Assembly (NCBI GenBank): GCA_910588295.1
Contig: CAJUQO010000021.1
Coordinates: 1 to 50,921 of the forward strand
Direction: 5' to 3'
Length of the DNA: 50,921 bases
Source of the DNA: an uncultured Lachnospiraceae bacterium
Lineage (GTDB): Bacteria > Bacillota > Clostridia > Lachnospirales > Lachnospiraceae
Below are positions 16,584 through 25,076 of the stretch, one piece after another; the stretch's first letter is position 1; each line of letters begins with the position of its first letter. The notes below the pieces were generated by a model. It searched no databases. It had not been told where the DNA came from and worked only from the letters and a program-made list of their open reading frames with translations. Position numbers and translations under genes: made by a program.

Positions 16584-17516
16584 TCACTTTCTGACACAGG
16601 CCGACAAAATCTCATGCCACCCGGGCTGAGTCTTTTTTAAAGACAGCGGCCGCCCGTCCCGGTTCAGGAAGCAATGGCTGCTGCTCCCGGCACACCTAAG
16701 CTCCCCGGAGGCATGATCAGCCACCCGATATTCTACCGTAAATTTAATACCATTGTAATGGGCCAGGGACAGTTCAATATCCACCGTATCCGCAAACCGG
16801 GTCATGGCGCGGTACTCAGCCTGCACCGAAAGCACCGGGCTTACGATCCCCGCCCGCTCCATGAGGTTATACCCAATCCCCAACCGGTTCAGAAATTCCG
16901 TCCGTGCCTCCTCAAACCAGCGGATATAGTTGCTGTGGTGCACACAGCCCATCTGGTCTGTCTCGTAATACTGCACGGTATGGGTGTAGGGCCGGAAGGT
17001 ATAACGCATCTCATACCAGCAGGCCCCGCCGTGGGTGGAATCGGCCCTGCCGACCAGCGTATACCCCAGCCGGGTGTAAAAGGGGATCATATGCTCTTTG
17101 CAAGTCAGGATCACGGCCTTCTTCCCGCGGATATAGGCGCTGCGGATCATATGGCGCATCAGCGCCTCGCCGATACCCTGGCGGCGATATCCGGCCAGCA
17201 CGTTCAGGCCGAAAATCTGCTGGCAGCAACCCTCCGGATCGTGGCTGCCCAGATCATGATACGCGCTGTCCGGCAGGGCGATCTCATCAGAAACGGCGCC
17301 GTTGACAAAACCGATCAGGCGCCCCTCGGATTCCGCCACAAAGAAACTCTCCGGAAACGTCTCGATCCGCCGCCGGATATCCTCCTTACCCGCCGCCTCT
17401 GCGGGGGGAAATCCGGCCGCTTCGATGGCCGCCGCCTGTTCCAGATCCTCCGGCCTGGCCTCCCGGATTCTATACTCTATGCTCTCCGCCACAGTTTCCC
17501 TGTTTCTATTTTCCAT
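16584..17516 (-). CDS. GNAT acetyltransferase fused to a hotdog thioesterase
   Basis: This 310-residue protein combines two domains. Residues 1-172 are a GNAT N-acetyltransferase, with the acetyl-CoA site VLAGYRRQGIGEALM and the C-terminal strand after IPFYTRLGYTLVG. Residues 176-310 are a 4HBT hotdog thioesterase of the YbgC/FadM type, with VQYYETDQMGCVHHSNYIRWFEEART containing the catalytic aspartate and the HHSNY motif. Both domains use acyl-CoA, so the fusion may hydrolyse or transfer an acyl group. Each domain is usually encoded alone. The first 11 bases overlap the end of maf upstream. Confidence 0.85.
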   Translation of the reverse strand: MENRNRETVAESIEYRIREARPEDLEQAAAIEAAGFPPAEAAGKEDIRRRIETFPESFFVAESEGRLIGFVNGAVSDEIALPDSAYHDLGSHDPEGCCQQIFGLNVLAGYRRQGIGEALMRHMIRSAYIRGKKAVILTCKEHMIPFYTRLGYTLVGRADSTHGGACWYEMRYTFRPYTHTVQYYETDQMGCVHHSNYIRWFEEARTEFLNRLGIGYNLMERAGIVSPVLSVQAEYRAMTRFADTVDIELSLAHYNGIKFTVEYRVADHASGELRCAGSSSHCFLNRDGRPLSLKKTQPGWHEILSACVRK

Positions 17517-18099
17517 ACTGCAATTTCTCCTTCCACCGCTGATATACCGCCGCCACGGGTAAGCCCACCACGTTATTGTAATCGCCCTCTATACGTTGGA
17601 TAAAAGCCGCCGCCGGCCCCTGGATACCGTAGGCCCCCGCCTTGTCCATGGGATCACCGCTGTCCACGTAGCGGCAGATCTCCTCCTCCGTCATGGGATA
17701 AAAAGTCACCTTCGTCTCCTCGGAAAAAGTTTCCGACGTAGTTTTTCCGTCCATCCTCCGGTACAGTGTCACCCCTGTATAGACGCTGTGGCTGCGTCCC
17801 GACAGCTGCCGAAGCATATCTTTTGCCTCCCTGGCATCCGTCGGCTTGCCCAGGATCTTCCCGTCAAGGGCCACTACAGTGTCCGCGCCCAGTACCCATA
17901 CGCCCTCCGGCTCTCCGGAAGCCACATCCTCGGCTTTCTGGAACGACAACTCCCGCACCACCTCATCCGGCGCGGTTTTCGTGATCCTCTCCTCCACCGT
18001 GCCCGGCGCCATCCGGAACGAGATCCCCACCTGGGAAAGCAGTTCCCGCCTCCTCGGCGACCGGGAGGCCAGCACCAGCACATCCTGACGATCTATCAT
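17506..18099 (-). CDS. maf: Maf-family nucleotide pyrophosphatase
   Basis: This 197-residue protein has LVLASRSPRRRELL at the N-terminus, LGADTVVALDGKILGKP in the middle and GAYGIQGPAAAFIQRIEGDYNNVVGLP near the end, all Maf signatures. Maf proteins hydrolyse non-canonical or modified nucleoside triphosphates and are linked to septum control. The start is uncertain. The ATG at 18099 is 12 bases after AAAAGGAG; an ATG at 18111 directly abuts that site, and a TTG at 18132 lies upstream. The stop overlaps the GNAT-hotdog gene, so the two are cotranscribed. Confidence 0.88.
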   Translation of the reverse strand: MIDRQDVLVLASRSPRRRELLSQVGISFRMAPGTVEERITKTAPDEVVRELSFQKAEDVASGEPEGVWVLGADTVVALDGKILGKPTDAREAKDMLRQLSGRSHSVYTGVTLYRRMDGKTTSETFSEETKVTFYPMTEEEICRYVDSGDPMDKAGAYGIQGPAAAFIQRIEGDYNNVVGLPVAAVYQRWKEKLQYGK

Positions 18100-18204
18100 A
18101 TCGGCATTCATCTCCTTTTCTGTTCTGATCAAACATGTCTATTATACCAAATCAACTGTATAATGGCCAGCATGAGTTTTGTACATACAATGTATTGACA
18201 AATT

Positions 18205-18393
18205 ATGGGACTGAACATGACAACCGCTTTTACAATATTTACCAAAGCAGTTGTCCGTCAGAATAAGATTCCCTTTGAAATAGCGGCTGACCCTTTTTAC
18301 TCTGAGGCCAATCTAGGAGTATTGGAACAGCATATCGCTGACCTTGAATCCGGCAGATCCATGCCAAAAGGACATGACTTAATTGAGATATAA
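18205..18393 (+). pseudogene. N-terminally truncated RelB/DinJ-family antitoxin
   Basis: The 62-residue frame reads GLNMTTAFTIFTKAVVRQ and then the typical PFEI segment and DPFYSEAN, matching the body of RelB/DinJ antitoxins. The first 20-25 residues, including the DNA-binding strand, are missing. An in-frame TGA at 18196 follows a short matching stretch that could be the old start. No toxin gene lies within the next 170 bases. I read it as a decayed toxin-antitoxin locus. The gap 18394-18560 shows a CAAGATA/TATCTTG inverted repeat and no gene. Confidence 0.7.
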
Positions 18394-18560
18394 CACGGGA
18401 ATACCATGGCAAGATAATGCCTGGCAAGAATATCTTGGCTGACAAATAGCTCTCTTCACACATTCTAAACACCAATCTTCTTTCACTGATTTTTCAAATA
18501 CCCCTCCCTCTACACAGGAAACACATATTTCTCTGCTATACTGATCCCGGAGGTAACACT

Positions 18561-19232
18561 ATGCAGAAAATTTTGATCGTTGAAGACGACCCGGATATCC
18601 AGGAGCTGCTGCAGAATTTTTTACAGGAAGCCGGTTATGAGACTGCCCTGGCCGGCGACGGCGTGGAGGCCCTGTCCCTCTTTTCAGCCCACGCTTTTGA
18701 CCTGATCCTGCTGGATCTGCTGCTCCCCAAAATCGACGGCTTCGGGGTCTGCGAGCTGATACGACGGCAGTCGCAGATACCCATTATCATGCTGACCGCT
18801 TTAAGCGGCGAAGCGGAACAGATCCGCGGCCTCGATCTCCATGTGGACGATTACATCACCAAGCCTTTCTCCATGCCCATCCTGGTGCGCAAGATCGCGG
18901 CGGTACTCCGGCGCAGCGGTCTCACGGAAAACAGCAGCCGGCAGACCATAGCCTACAAAAGCCTGATTCTTGATCTGGACAACTATTCCGCCCTGGCAGA
19001 CGGACAGCCCGTCGCCCTGACTCAGAGAGAATTTGAGATCCTGCGGGAGCTTCTGACCCATCAGGGCCGGGTTCTGACCCGTCAGAATCTGCTGGACAGG
19101 CTGTGGCGGTATGATTTTTATGGCGATGAGCGCGTGGTGGATACACATATCAAAAATCTCCGAAAAAAACCGGGCATTGACTTTATTCAGACCGTCAGGG
19201 GGGTAGGATACAGAGTTGATAAAGAAAATTAG
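18561..19232 (+). CDS. OmpR-family response regulator
   Basis: This 223-residue protein has a receiver domain with the acidic pair in IVEDD, phosphoacceptor D52 in LILLDLLLP and the lysine in DDYITKPF. A winged-helix DNA-binding domain follows (about 128-220), with LTQREFEILRELLTHQGRVL and VVDTHIKNLRKK. GGAGG lies seven bases before the ATG. Its last 17 bases overlap the sensor kinase gene, so the pair is coupled. It probably controls its own operon, including the secreted protein downstream. Confidence 0.93.
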   Translation: MQKILIVEDDPDIQELLQNFLQEAGYETALAGDGVEALSLFSAHAFDLILLDLLLPKIDGFGVCELIRRQSQIPIIMLTALSGEAEQIRGLDLHVDDYITKPFSMPILVRKIAAVLRRSGLTENSSRQTIAYKSLILDLDNYSALADGQPVALTQREFEILRELLTHQGRVLTRQNLLDRLWRYDFYGDERVVDTHIKNLRKKPGIDFIQTVRGVGYRVDKEN

Positions 19233-20766
19233 AGCGAGCTTATTTTTAAAAGTTTTTTTCATCACTTCTGCCATGCTTTTTTACGTCAGCGCCTTTACCT
19301 ACGGCCTGCTGGCGTGGCTGATGCCGCAGACCTATTCCAACAGGCTGAGCGACGCCCTGGATCGCCAGGCTAAGGATCTCATCGCAAAACTGGAACAAGT
19401 ACCTCTCCAGGAAAGCGGCGGCCTGTTTGGGCAGTTTCTTCAAAATACGGACATCAGTTACGTGGAGCTCTACGACAGCAAGGGGAATGTTGTGCCTTTA
19501 CCATCCGGATACGGAAACTTCTTACCTAATGAAGCCAAAGTTATCAGCGAAGCGGATACCGTTGCCATTGAAAATGACGCCGTTGCCGTTGAAAATGACG
19601 CGGTATATACCGGGGAGGACATCCCTGTCGTCACAAACAGCTATGATCTTTCCTTTGTGGGCGACCCTACCGTCTTTACGCTGCATATAGCCGGATCGGC
19701 TGGACAGATCGCCCAATTGCGGCACACCTTCCTGCAGGTTCTGCCCCTGCTGCTTTTCCTGATCCTCCTGGCCGCCCTCTCCCTGTCCCTGCTGTACGCC
19801 CGGATGATCACAAAGCCCGTATTGCGGATCAGCCGCGCTGCGCAGAAAATGTCGGAGCTGCAATGGGAATGGTCCCTCGAAGAATCGCGCGACGACGAGC
19901 TGGGAGTACTGGAAAAAAGCCTGAACACCCTGTCCCGGAAACTCGCCGCCACCATATCCGGCCTGCAGAGCGCGAACCGGAAACTGGCCGAAGATATCAA
20001 GCACGAAAAGGCCTTGGAACAGGCCCGCCTGGACTTTTTCTCCGCCGTGTCCCATGAATTAAAGACCCCGGTCACCGTTATTAAGGGACAATTGGAGGGA
20101 ATGCTGCTGGGCATCGGCGTATACAAAAACCGGGACAAGTATCTGACGCGGGCCCTGGAGATCACCGCCACCCTGGAGACCATGGTGCAGGAACTGCTGA
20201 CCATTTCCCGTCTGGAAACAACCGACGCCTCTTTTCAAGCCGGATTCATCGACTGTGTATCGGCCATCCGGAACTATCTGTCCGAAACAGAAGATTGGAT
20301 CGCCCAAAAGCAGCTTCAAATATTTTGTGAGGTTCCTCCCGCCGCTTATGTATATGGAAACAAAATGTTAATGGAAAAAGTTTTTTCTAATCTAATCGGC
20401 AACGCGGTCAAATATTCACCGGACAGAGCCGAGATCCGTATATCCGTTTGCGAAAATTCCGGCCGGTTGACATTTTCCGTCGAAAATACGGGCGTCCACA
20501 TCCCGGAAAACTGCCTGCCCAAACTGTTTGACGCTTTTTATCGCACAGACCCGTCCAGAAACCGGAAGACCGGAGGAAGCGGGCTGGGCCTGTATATTGT
20601 GCAGAAAATTCTCGAAAGGCATGAAAGCCACTGTCTTGCGGAGAATACCGGCCGGGGGGTACGGTTCTCTTTTACGCTTACAGAGAAAACTCCTGATCCC
20701 CCCGGACAGGTCGAACAGGAAACTACACAAAAACCACACACCCATCCCAAATCGCCCACAAAATAA
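19216..20766 (+). CDS. Membrane sensor histidine kinase
   Basis: This 516-residue protein starts with TTG, overlapping the regulator gene. It has a transmembrane segment at about 9-35, an external sensor domain to about 170, a second segment at about 172-197, HAMP, and a HisKA box FFSAVSHELKTPVTVIKG with H280. The ATPase domain has NLIGNAVKYS and GGSGLGLYIVQKIL. The external domain contains a tandem seven-residue repeat (VAIENDA, VAVENDA) from a 21-base duplication near 19558-19601. The C-terminal 30 residues after the ATPase core are rich in proline, threonine and lysine. The signal is unknown; cell-wall stress is common for this type. Confidence 0.92.
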   Translation: MIKKIRASLFLKVFFITSAMLFYVSAFTYGLLAWLMPQTYSNRLSDALDRQAKDLIAKLEQVPLQESGGLFGQFLQNTDISYVELYDSKGNVVPLPSGYGNFLPNEAKVISEADTVAIENDAVAVENDAVYTGEDIPVVTNSYDLSFVGDPTVFTLHIAGSAGQIAQLRHTFLQVLPLLLFLILLAALSLSLLYARMITKPVLRISRAAQKMSELQWEWSLEESRDDELGVLEKSLNTLSRKLAATISGLQSANRKLAEDIKHEKALEQARLDFFSAVSHELKTPVTVIKGQLEGMLLGIGVYKNRDKYLTRALEITATLETMVQELLTISRLETTDASFQAGFIDCVSAIRNYLSETEDWIAQKQLQIFCEVPPAAYVYGNKMLMEKVFSNLIGNAVKYSPDRAEIRISVCENSGRLTFSVENTGVHIPENCLPKLFDAFYRTDPSRNRKTGGSGLGLYIVQKILERHESHCLAENTGRGVRFSFTLTEKTPDPPGQVEQETTQKPHTHPKSPTK

Positions 20767-20819
20767 TCTGCTAACATAAGGCTGCCATCAGAACAAAATA
20801 GGAAAGGACAGGTGACCTT

Positions 20820-21869
20820 ATGAAAAACAAAACATGTATCCTTCTCATACTCTCCGGCCTGCTGCTCACAGGCTCTCTGGCCGGACAAAAGGCTATGGCC
20901 AAAACATACGGCCAGGACGGCCGCTTTATAACCATCATAGAAGAAAACAGCTGCGAAGCCTCTGAGGCAGCCGACGCTGCGGTTTCCACAGAACACGCGG
21001 AGGCAACCGGTACTGCTGCCGTGGAGCAAAACGACGCCGGAGAGGATCCGGGTACGGCCGGCGCCGCCTGTACCCGGGAGCAGAGCCGTGGCACACAGAC
21101 AGAAGCCGTCGCTTCCGACGCCCTAGAACAGACCGGATGCACCGGGGACGACGATTTCGACAGGGCGGCTTTCCAGAAAATATGTAAGCGCTATGAGCCC
21201 TTCGGTATGACCTACGACGCCCAGAAAAATGAACTGTGGTACAAAGAAAAACCGGTGCGGTGGTTTGAGGATTACTATCCGGTGGGCGACGGCGGAGAGG
21301 CAGGCGTGGACTTTTTCAATGAAAAGGGCGTTGTGGATATTTACGCCGTCCGGGATCTGAAAAATATCCCCCTCAACCCTGACGGCTCCCTTGACCCCGG
21401 CGGCAGACTGACCGGGCTGAAAGAATTTTCCAATGAAGAGTTTGCCGCCCGCGATATCGAAGCTGTCAAAAATCCGTCTGCCCAGGAAGCCCTGGCAGGC
21501 AGCCCGGCCTCCGCCCAGGAGATGAAGGAAATAGCCGACGAGTACAAACCCTTCGGCGTTACCTACAATGCCGCCACCGGGCAATGGTACTACCGGGACA
21601 AAAAAGTCCGGTATTTCCTGGACATTTTAACCTCCAACGGCCAAAAACCGGACGGTGGGGAATTTGAGGGCGCCATGAGAATATTTAACGGCGACGAGGG
21701 AACCGTTGACATCTATACGATCCGGGATTTTCATACGCCGGACGCCGACGGCAACGGAACGTTAACGGCTGTCAAAGCTTACAGCCAGCGGGAATTTGAC
21801 GCCCGCACCCGGGAAAATTCCCGAACGCTGTCAGATCATTCTATTATATCAAACGCAGACACGGAATAG
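20820..21869 (+). CDS. Secreted protein with a duplicated YxPFGxTY domain
   Basis: This 349-residue protein has a signal peptide (about 1-27) and a low-complexity acidic region (45-110). Two copies of one domain follow. Copy 1 (about 122-215) reads YEPFGMTYDAQKNELWYKEK with VDIYAVRDL. Copy 2 (about 235-340) reads YKPFGVTYNAATGQWYYRDK with VDIYTIRDF, each ending in an EFxAR/EFDAR element. From memory, similar segments occur in the extracytoplasmic tail of some M56/BlaR1-like proteins of Clostridia, but I cannot verify this. It follows the kinase by 53 bases and may be a sensor accessory or an output of the system. AGGTGA precedes the ATG. Confidence 0.7.
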   Translation: MKNKTCILLILSGLLLTGSLAGQKAMAKTYGQDGRFITIIEENSCEASEAADAAVSTEHAEATGTAAVEQNDAGEDPGTAGAACTREQSRGTQTEAVASDALEQTGCTGDDDFDRAAFQKICKRYEPFGMTYDAQKNELWYKEKPVRWFEDYYPVGDGGEAGVDFFNEKGVVDIYAVRDLKNIPLNPDGSLDPGGRLTGLKEFSNEEFAARDIEAVKNPSAQEALAGSPASAQEMKEIADEYKPFGVTYNAATGQWYYRDKKVRYFLDILTSNGQKPDGGEFEGAMRIFNGDEGTVDIYTIRDFHTPDADGNGTLTAVKAYSQREFDARTRENSRTLSDHSIISNADTE

Positions 21870-21917
21870 CCAGTACAATTTTCGGTCAAAAAACGCCGGA
21901 TCAACGAATAATGGATC

Positions 21918-21946
21918 TTGACCCCGGGTACATGACAGTATACAAT
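21918..21946 (+). promoter_or_regulatory. Promoter of the GH42 gene
   Basis: TTGACC (21918-21923) and TACAAT (21941-21946) are 17 bases apart, with the predicted start near 21953 and a 28-base leader to the ATG at 21981. Confidence 0.6.
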
Positions 21947-21980
21947 CTGCGTGAACCATTATATACAAGGGGGAGCCGTG

Positions 21981-24032
21981 ATGAAAAACCAAACATTCCA
22001 GTGGGACACTATGACCATGGGCGTCTGCTATTATCCCGAACACTGGCCCAAAGAACTGTGGGCCGACGACATCGACCGTATGAAGGAGGCGGGTATTTCC
22101 ACGCTGCGGGCAGCGGAGTTTGCCTGGAGCATCCTGGAACCCCGGGAAGGCGTTTTCTGCTTTGATTTTTTTGACGAATTTCTGGATCTGTGCGGCTGGA
22201 AACATATGAAAGTCATCCTGGGGACGCCCACGGCCACACCGCCGGTATGGCTGACAGAAAGCTATCCCGAAATCCTGAACGCGGATAAAAAAGGCGTATT
22301 GCTTCGCCACGGGGCCAGAAGGCACTACACTTACAATTCACCGGCCTACCGGCGGTTCTGCAGCCGTATTGTGGAGCAGATGGCCTCCCACTACGGCCCC
22401 CACCCCGCCGTGACCGGATGGCAGATCGATAATGAACTCAACTGCGAGACGGACGAGTTCTATTCCGAAGCCGACCACCGGGCTTTTCGCGCTTTCGTGC
22501 AGAAAAAATACGGCACCCTGGATAAGCTCAATGCGGCATGGGGAACCGTATTCTGGAACCAGACCTATTCGGACTGGAGCCAGATCCATGGGCCCCGGCC
22601 GGTCTTGAATGATGGCGATAATCCCCATCAGCTTTTGGACTATTACCGCTTTATCTCAGCCAGCGCGCTGGATTTTTGCCGGATGCAGGCCGAGATCATA
22701 CGGAAATATAAAAAGCCCGGGGATTTTATCACCACCAACGGCCTGTTTAGAAACCTGGACAACCACCGGATGGCCGGGGAATGCCTGGATGTCTACACCT
22801 ATGATTCCTATCCAAACATGGCCTTCGAGCTGGAGCGCGATCCGAAAACTTCCCGGGATCTGAACGACCGCAAATGGACCCGCAATCTGATTGAAGTACG
22901 GTCTGTATGCCCCCATTTCGGCATCATGGAACAGCAGTCCGGCGCCGGCGGCTGGGCCAGCCGGATGGAGGGGCCCGCGCCCCGCCCGGGACAGCTCACA
23001 CTGTGGGCCATGCAGAGCGTCGCCCAGGGTGCGGACTATATTTCTTTTTTCCGTTGGCGGACATGCGCCTTCGGCACAGAGATCTACTGGCACGGCATTT
23101 TGGACTATGACAACCGGGACAACCGGAAACTGGCGGAGCTAAAGGATTTCTACCGGAAATTCCAGACGCTGCACCCTGTATGCGGCGCGGAAAATACAGC
23201 CGCCTTTGCGCTGATCAAGGACTATGACAATGAATGGGACGCCCAGGCAGACGCATGGCACCGGCGGGTGAGCCGCCCCAGTGAAAAAGAAATCTTTGCC
23301 GCCTCGGAATTGACCCATACCCCTTATGATGTCGTGTACCTTCATGACGACACGGCGCCAGCCGAGCTTACAAAATATCCTGTGGTCTTCTATCCGCATC
23401 CCATGTTGATGAACGAACAGCGGTGCAGACTGCTAAAAGCCTATGTAGAACAGGGAGGAATCCTGGTGGTCGGCTGCCGGTCCGGATATAAAGACATGCA
23501 TGGCCAGTGTACCATGCAGCCCCAGCCAGGGCTGCTGCAGGCCCTGACGGGAACCGATATCCGGGACTTCACGTTTGCAAGCCCCAATGAGGAGGAAATC
23601 TGTATAGATTGGCGGGGAAAACGTCTGCCGGCCCCCGTCTTCCATGATATCCTGACCCCTCTTCCGGGCACCGATGTACTTGCCGTCTATGGCGGCGGCT
23701 ATTATAAAGGAGAGGCGGCCCTGACGGAAAGAACACTGGGCCGCGGCCGCGTACTGCACTTAGGCAGCGCCTTTGCCCGGGAAAATGTGGTTCAGCTACT
23801 TGATTATCTGAAAATACGGGAACCCTTTAAGGAATGGATCACGGCGCCAGAAGGACTGGAGGTCGTCATACGCAAAAAGAACGGGCGAAATTTCCTGTTT
23901 GTCCTGAATTTCCTGGATACCGAACAGGCTTTTGAGCTGAAACGCCCCGGCACCCTCCTGTATACGGGAGAAATCCAAACGGGCCGCCTCTCATTGCCGC
24001 CCTTCGGCACAGCCGTATACGAGGTGCCCTGA
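21981..24032 (+). CDS. GH42 beta-galactosidase
   Basis: This 683-residue enzyme has the family start MGVCYYPEHWPKELWADDI, the acid/base motif GWQIDNELNCE with E152 and the nucleophile motif FGIMEQQSGAGGW with E317. A trimerisation domain and a short beta domain follow. GH42 enzymes remove terminal beta-galactose from short oligosaccharides. No signal peptide is seen, so it acts on imported sugars. The ATG at 21981 has AAGGGGGGAG upstream; the frame extends to 21951 without a site. It has its own promoter and terminator and is not tied to a transporter here. Confidence 0.93.
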   Translation: MKNQTFQWDTMTMGVCYYPEHWPKELWADDIDRMKEAGISTLRAAEFAWSILEPREGVFCFDFFDEFLDLCGWKHMKVILGTPTATPPVWLTESYPEILNADKKGVLLRHGARRHYTYNSPAYRRFCSRIVEQMASHYGPHPAVTGWQIDNELNCETDEFYSEADHRAFRAFVQKKYGTLDKLNAAWGTVFWNQTYSDWSQIHGPRPVLNDGDNPHQLLDYYRFISASALDFCRMQAEIIRKYKKPGDFITTNGLFRNLDNHRMAGECLDVYTYDSYPNMAFELERDPKTSRDLNDRKWTRNLIEVRSVCPHFGIMEQQSGAGGWASRMEGPAPRPGQLTLWAMQSVAQGADYISFFRWRTCAFGTEIYWHGILDYDNRDNRKLAELKDFYRKFQTLHPVCGAENTAAFALIKDYDNEWDAQADAWHRRVSRPSEKEIFAASELTHTPYDVVYLHDDTAPAELTKYPVVFYPHPMLMNEQRCRLLKAYVEQGGILVVGCRSGYKDMHGQCTMQPQPGLLQALTGTDIRDFTFASPNEEEICIDWRGKRLPAPVFHDILTPLPGTDVLAVYGGGYYKGEAALTERTLGRGRVLHLGSAFARENVVQLLDYLKIREPFKEWITAPEGLEVVIRKKNGRNFLFVLNFLDTEQAFELKRPGTLLYTGEIQTGRLSLPPFGTAVYEVP

Positions 24033-24044
24033 ACAGATTCATAT

Positions 24045-24075
24045 ACAGGCGGCAGATATGCCGCCTGTTTCCTTT
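24045..24075 (+). terminator. Terminator of the GH42 gene
   Basis: ACAGGCGGC (24045-24053) pairs perfectly with GCCGCCTGT (24060-24068) with a six-base loop, followed by TTCCTTTAT. The amidase gene converges from the other side and may share it. Confidence 0.7.
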
Positions 24076-24094
24076 ATGGCATAAATCCCTTCTT

Positions 24095-24997
24095 CTATTT
24101 CTTTTTCAAATACCCGCTGTGGACAAATCCTGTTTTTCCGCCCGCCGTCACCAGCAGCCATTTCACCCCGTCTGCCACACCGTAGTAACCATAACTCTGT
24201 ACCGTGCTTCCCTTTTTCAGGCTGATAATTTTATTCTTGTCCGTGCCGGGACCCGTGCGGAGCACCAGTGGATCGGATTGTGTATCCACTATATAAGCGC
24301 CTGCCAGTTTACTGTTCTTTGACGGGGCCATTTCCGCTTTTAGAGACGCCGCGTTGGACGCACCGGGCTTATCCGTCTTTTCAGGTGTTTTTCCCGCATC
24401 ATTTTTTTCCCCTGTGTCATCCGCCTCCAGGATTTTTTTCGCCTGGGATCTGGCCCAGTCCATGGATTTTCCCTGTTTGGCCAGCCAATGATCGCAGTCC
24501 CCGTGATTCGTGGCATAGCCTTTTTCATGGGCCTCTTTATGGGACACGATTGCAGAGGATTTTAGGCCATATTTCCGGCAGATATAGGCGTCCAACCAGG
24601 CGGCCGCAGCAAAAGCATCCCGGAAATACTCCTGATCCGTCAGGCCATCCTCACAGATTTCATACTGCACGTGGGTATTATTATAAGAGCCCTTACTCCC
24701 GGAGCCGCATCCCCAGCAGCGATAATCCAGGGGCAGGAGCTGATAAATGGCTATTTTTCCACCTTTATCCTTCCCGATCAGAAAATGCACACATACGGAC
24801 ACGCCCGGCATATTCCAATGATTATTGTACTGATTCTCCCCAAGATTACCGGGGTCATCAATGTATCGGCGCAGATACGGATTATTGGCTCCCGTGGAAT
24901 GCTTCACGATACCGGCCGTACCCGTGCGCTTCTTCCCTGCTTTGTAGCAGTCATTTTTTTTCAGATAATGTTTGATAATTTTATATTCCATGGTCAT
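24095..24997 (-). CDS. N-acetylmuramoyl-L-alanine amidase with SH3 domain
   Basis: This 300-residue protein has an Amidase_2/PGRP-type catalytic domain (about 20-195). Putative zinc ligands are the histidine in GIVKHSTGANN, the later histidine in NHGDCDHWL and the cysteine beside it; NNTHVQYEICED carries the catalytic region. A linker (200-235) leads to an SH3-like domain (about 238-300) containing LVLRTGPGTDKNKI. It lacks a signal peptide, as in phage endolysins and related cryptic enzymes. The ATG at 24997 has GGAGG six bases upstream. No phage genes surround it. It is divergent from the DUF4231-like gene, 79 bases away. Confidence 0.85.
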   Translation of the reverse strand: MTMEYKIIKHYLKKNDCYKAGKKRTGTAGIVKHSTGANNPYLRRYIDDPGNLGENQYNNHWNMPGVSVCVHFLIGKDKGGKIAIYQLLPLDYRCWGCGSGSKGSYNNTHVQYEICEDGLTDQEYFRDAFAAAAWLDAYICRKYGLKSSAIVSHKEAHEKGYATNHGDCDHWLAKQGKSMDWARSQAKKILEADDTGEKNDAGKTPEKTDKPGASNAASLKAEMAPSKNSKLAGAYIVDTQSDPLVLRTGPGTDKNKIISLKKGSTVQSYGYYGVADGVKWLLVTAGGKTGFVHSGYLKKK

Positions 24998-25076
24998 ACC
25001 ATACCTCCACGGTATATAGTATGATAGAAAACTGTTTTTCGTCCCTGCCGGCCGACAGGAAAGGAGGTTGATTTCT

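Noticed and set aside
24095..24997. Prophage lysis cassette
   Set aside because: The amidase resembles an endolysin, but no holin, tail, capsid or integrase genes occur nearby.
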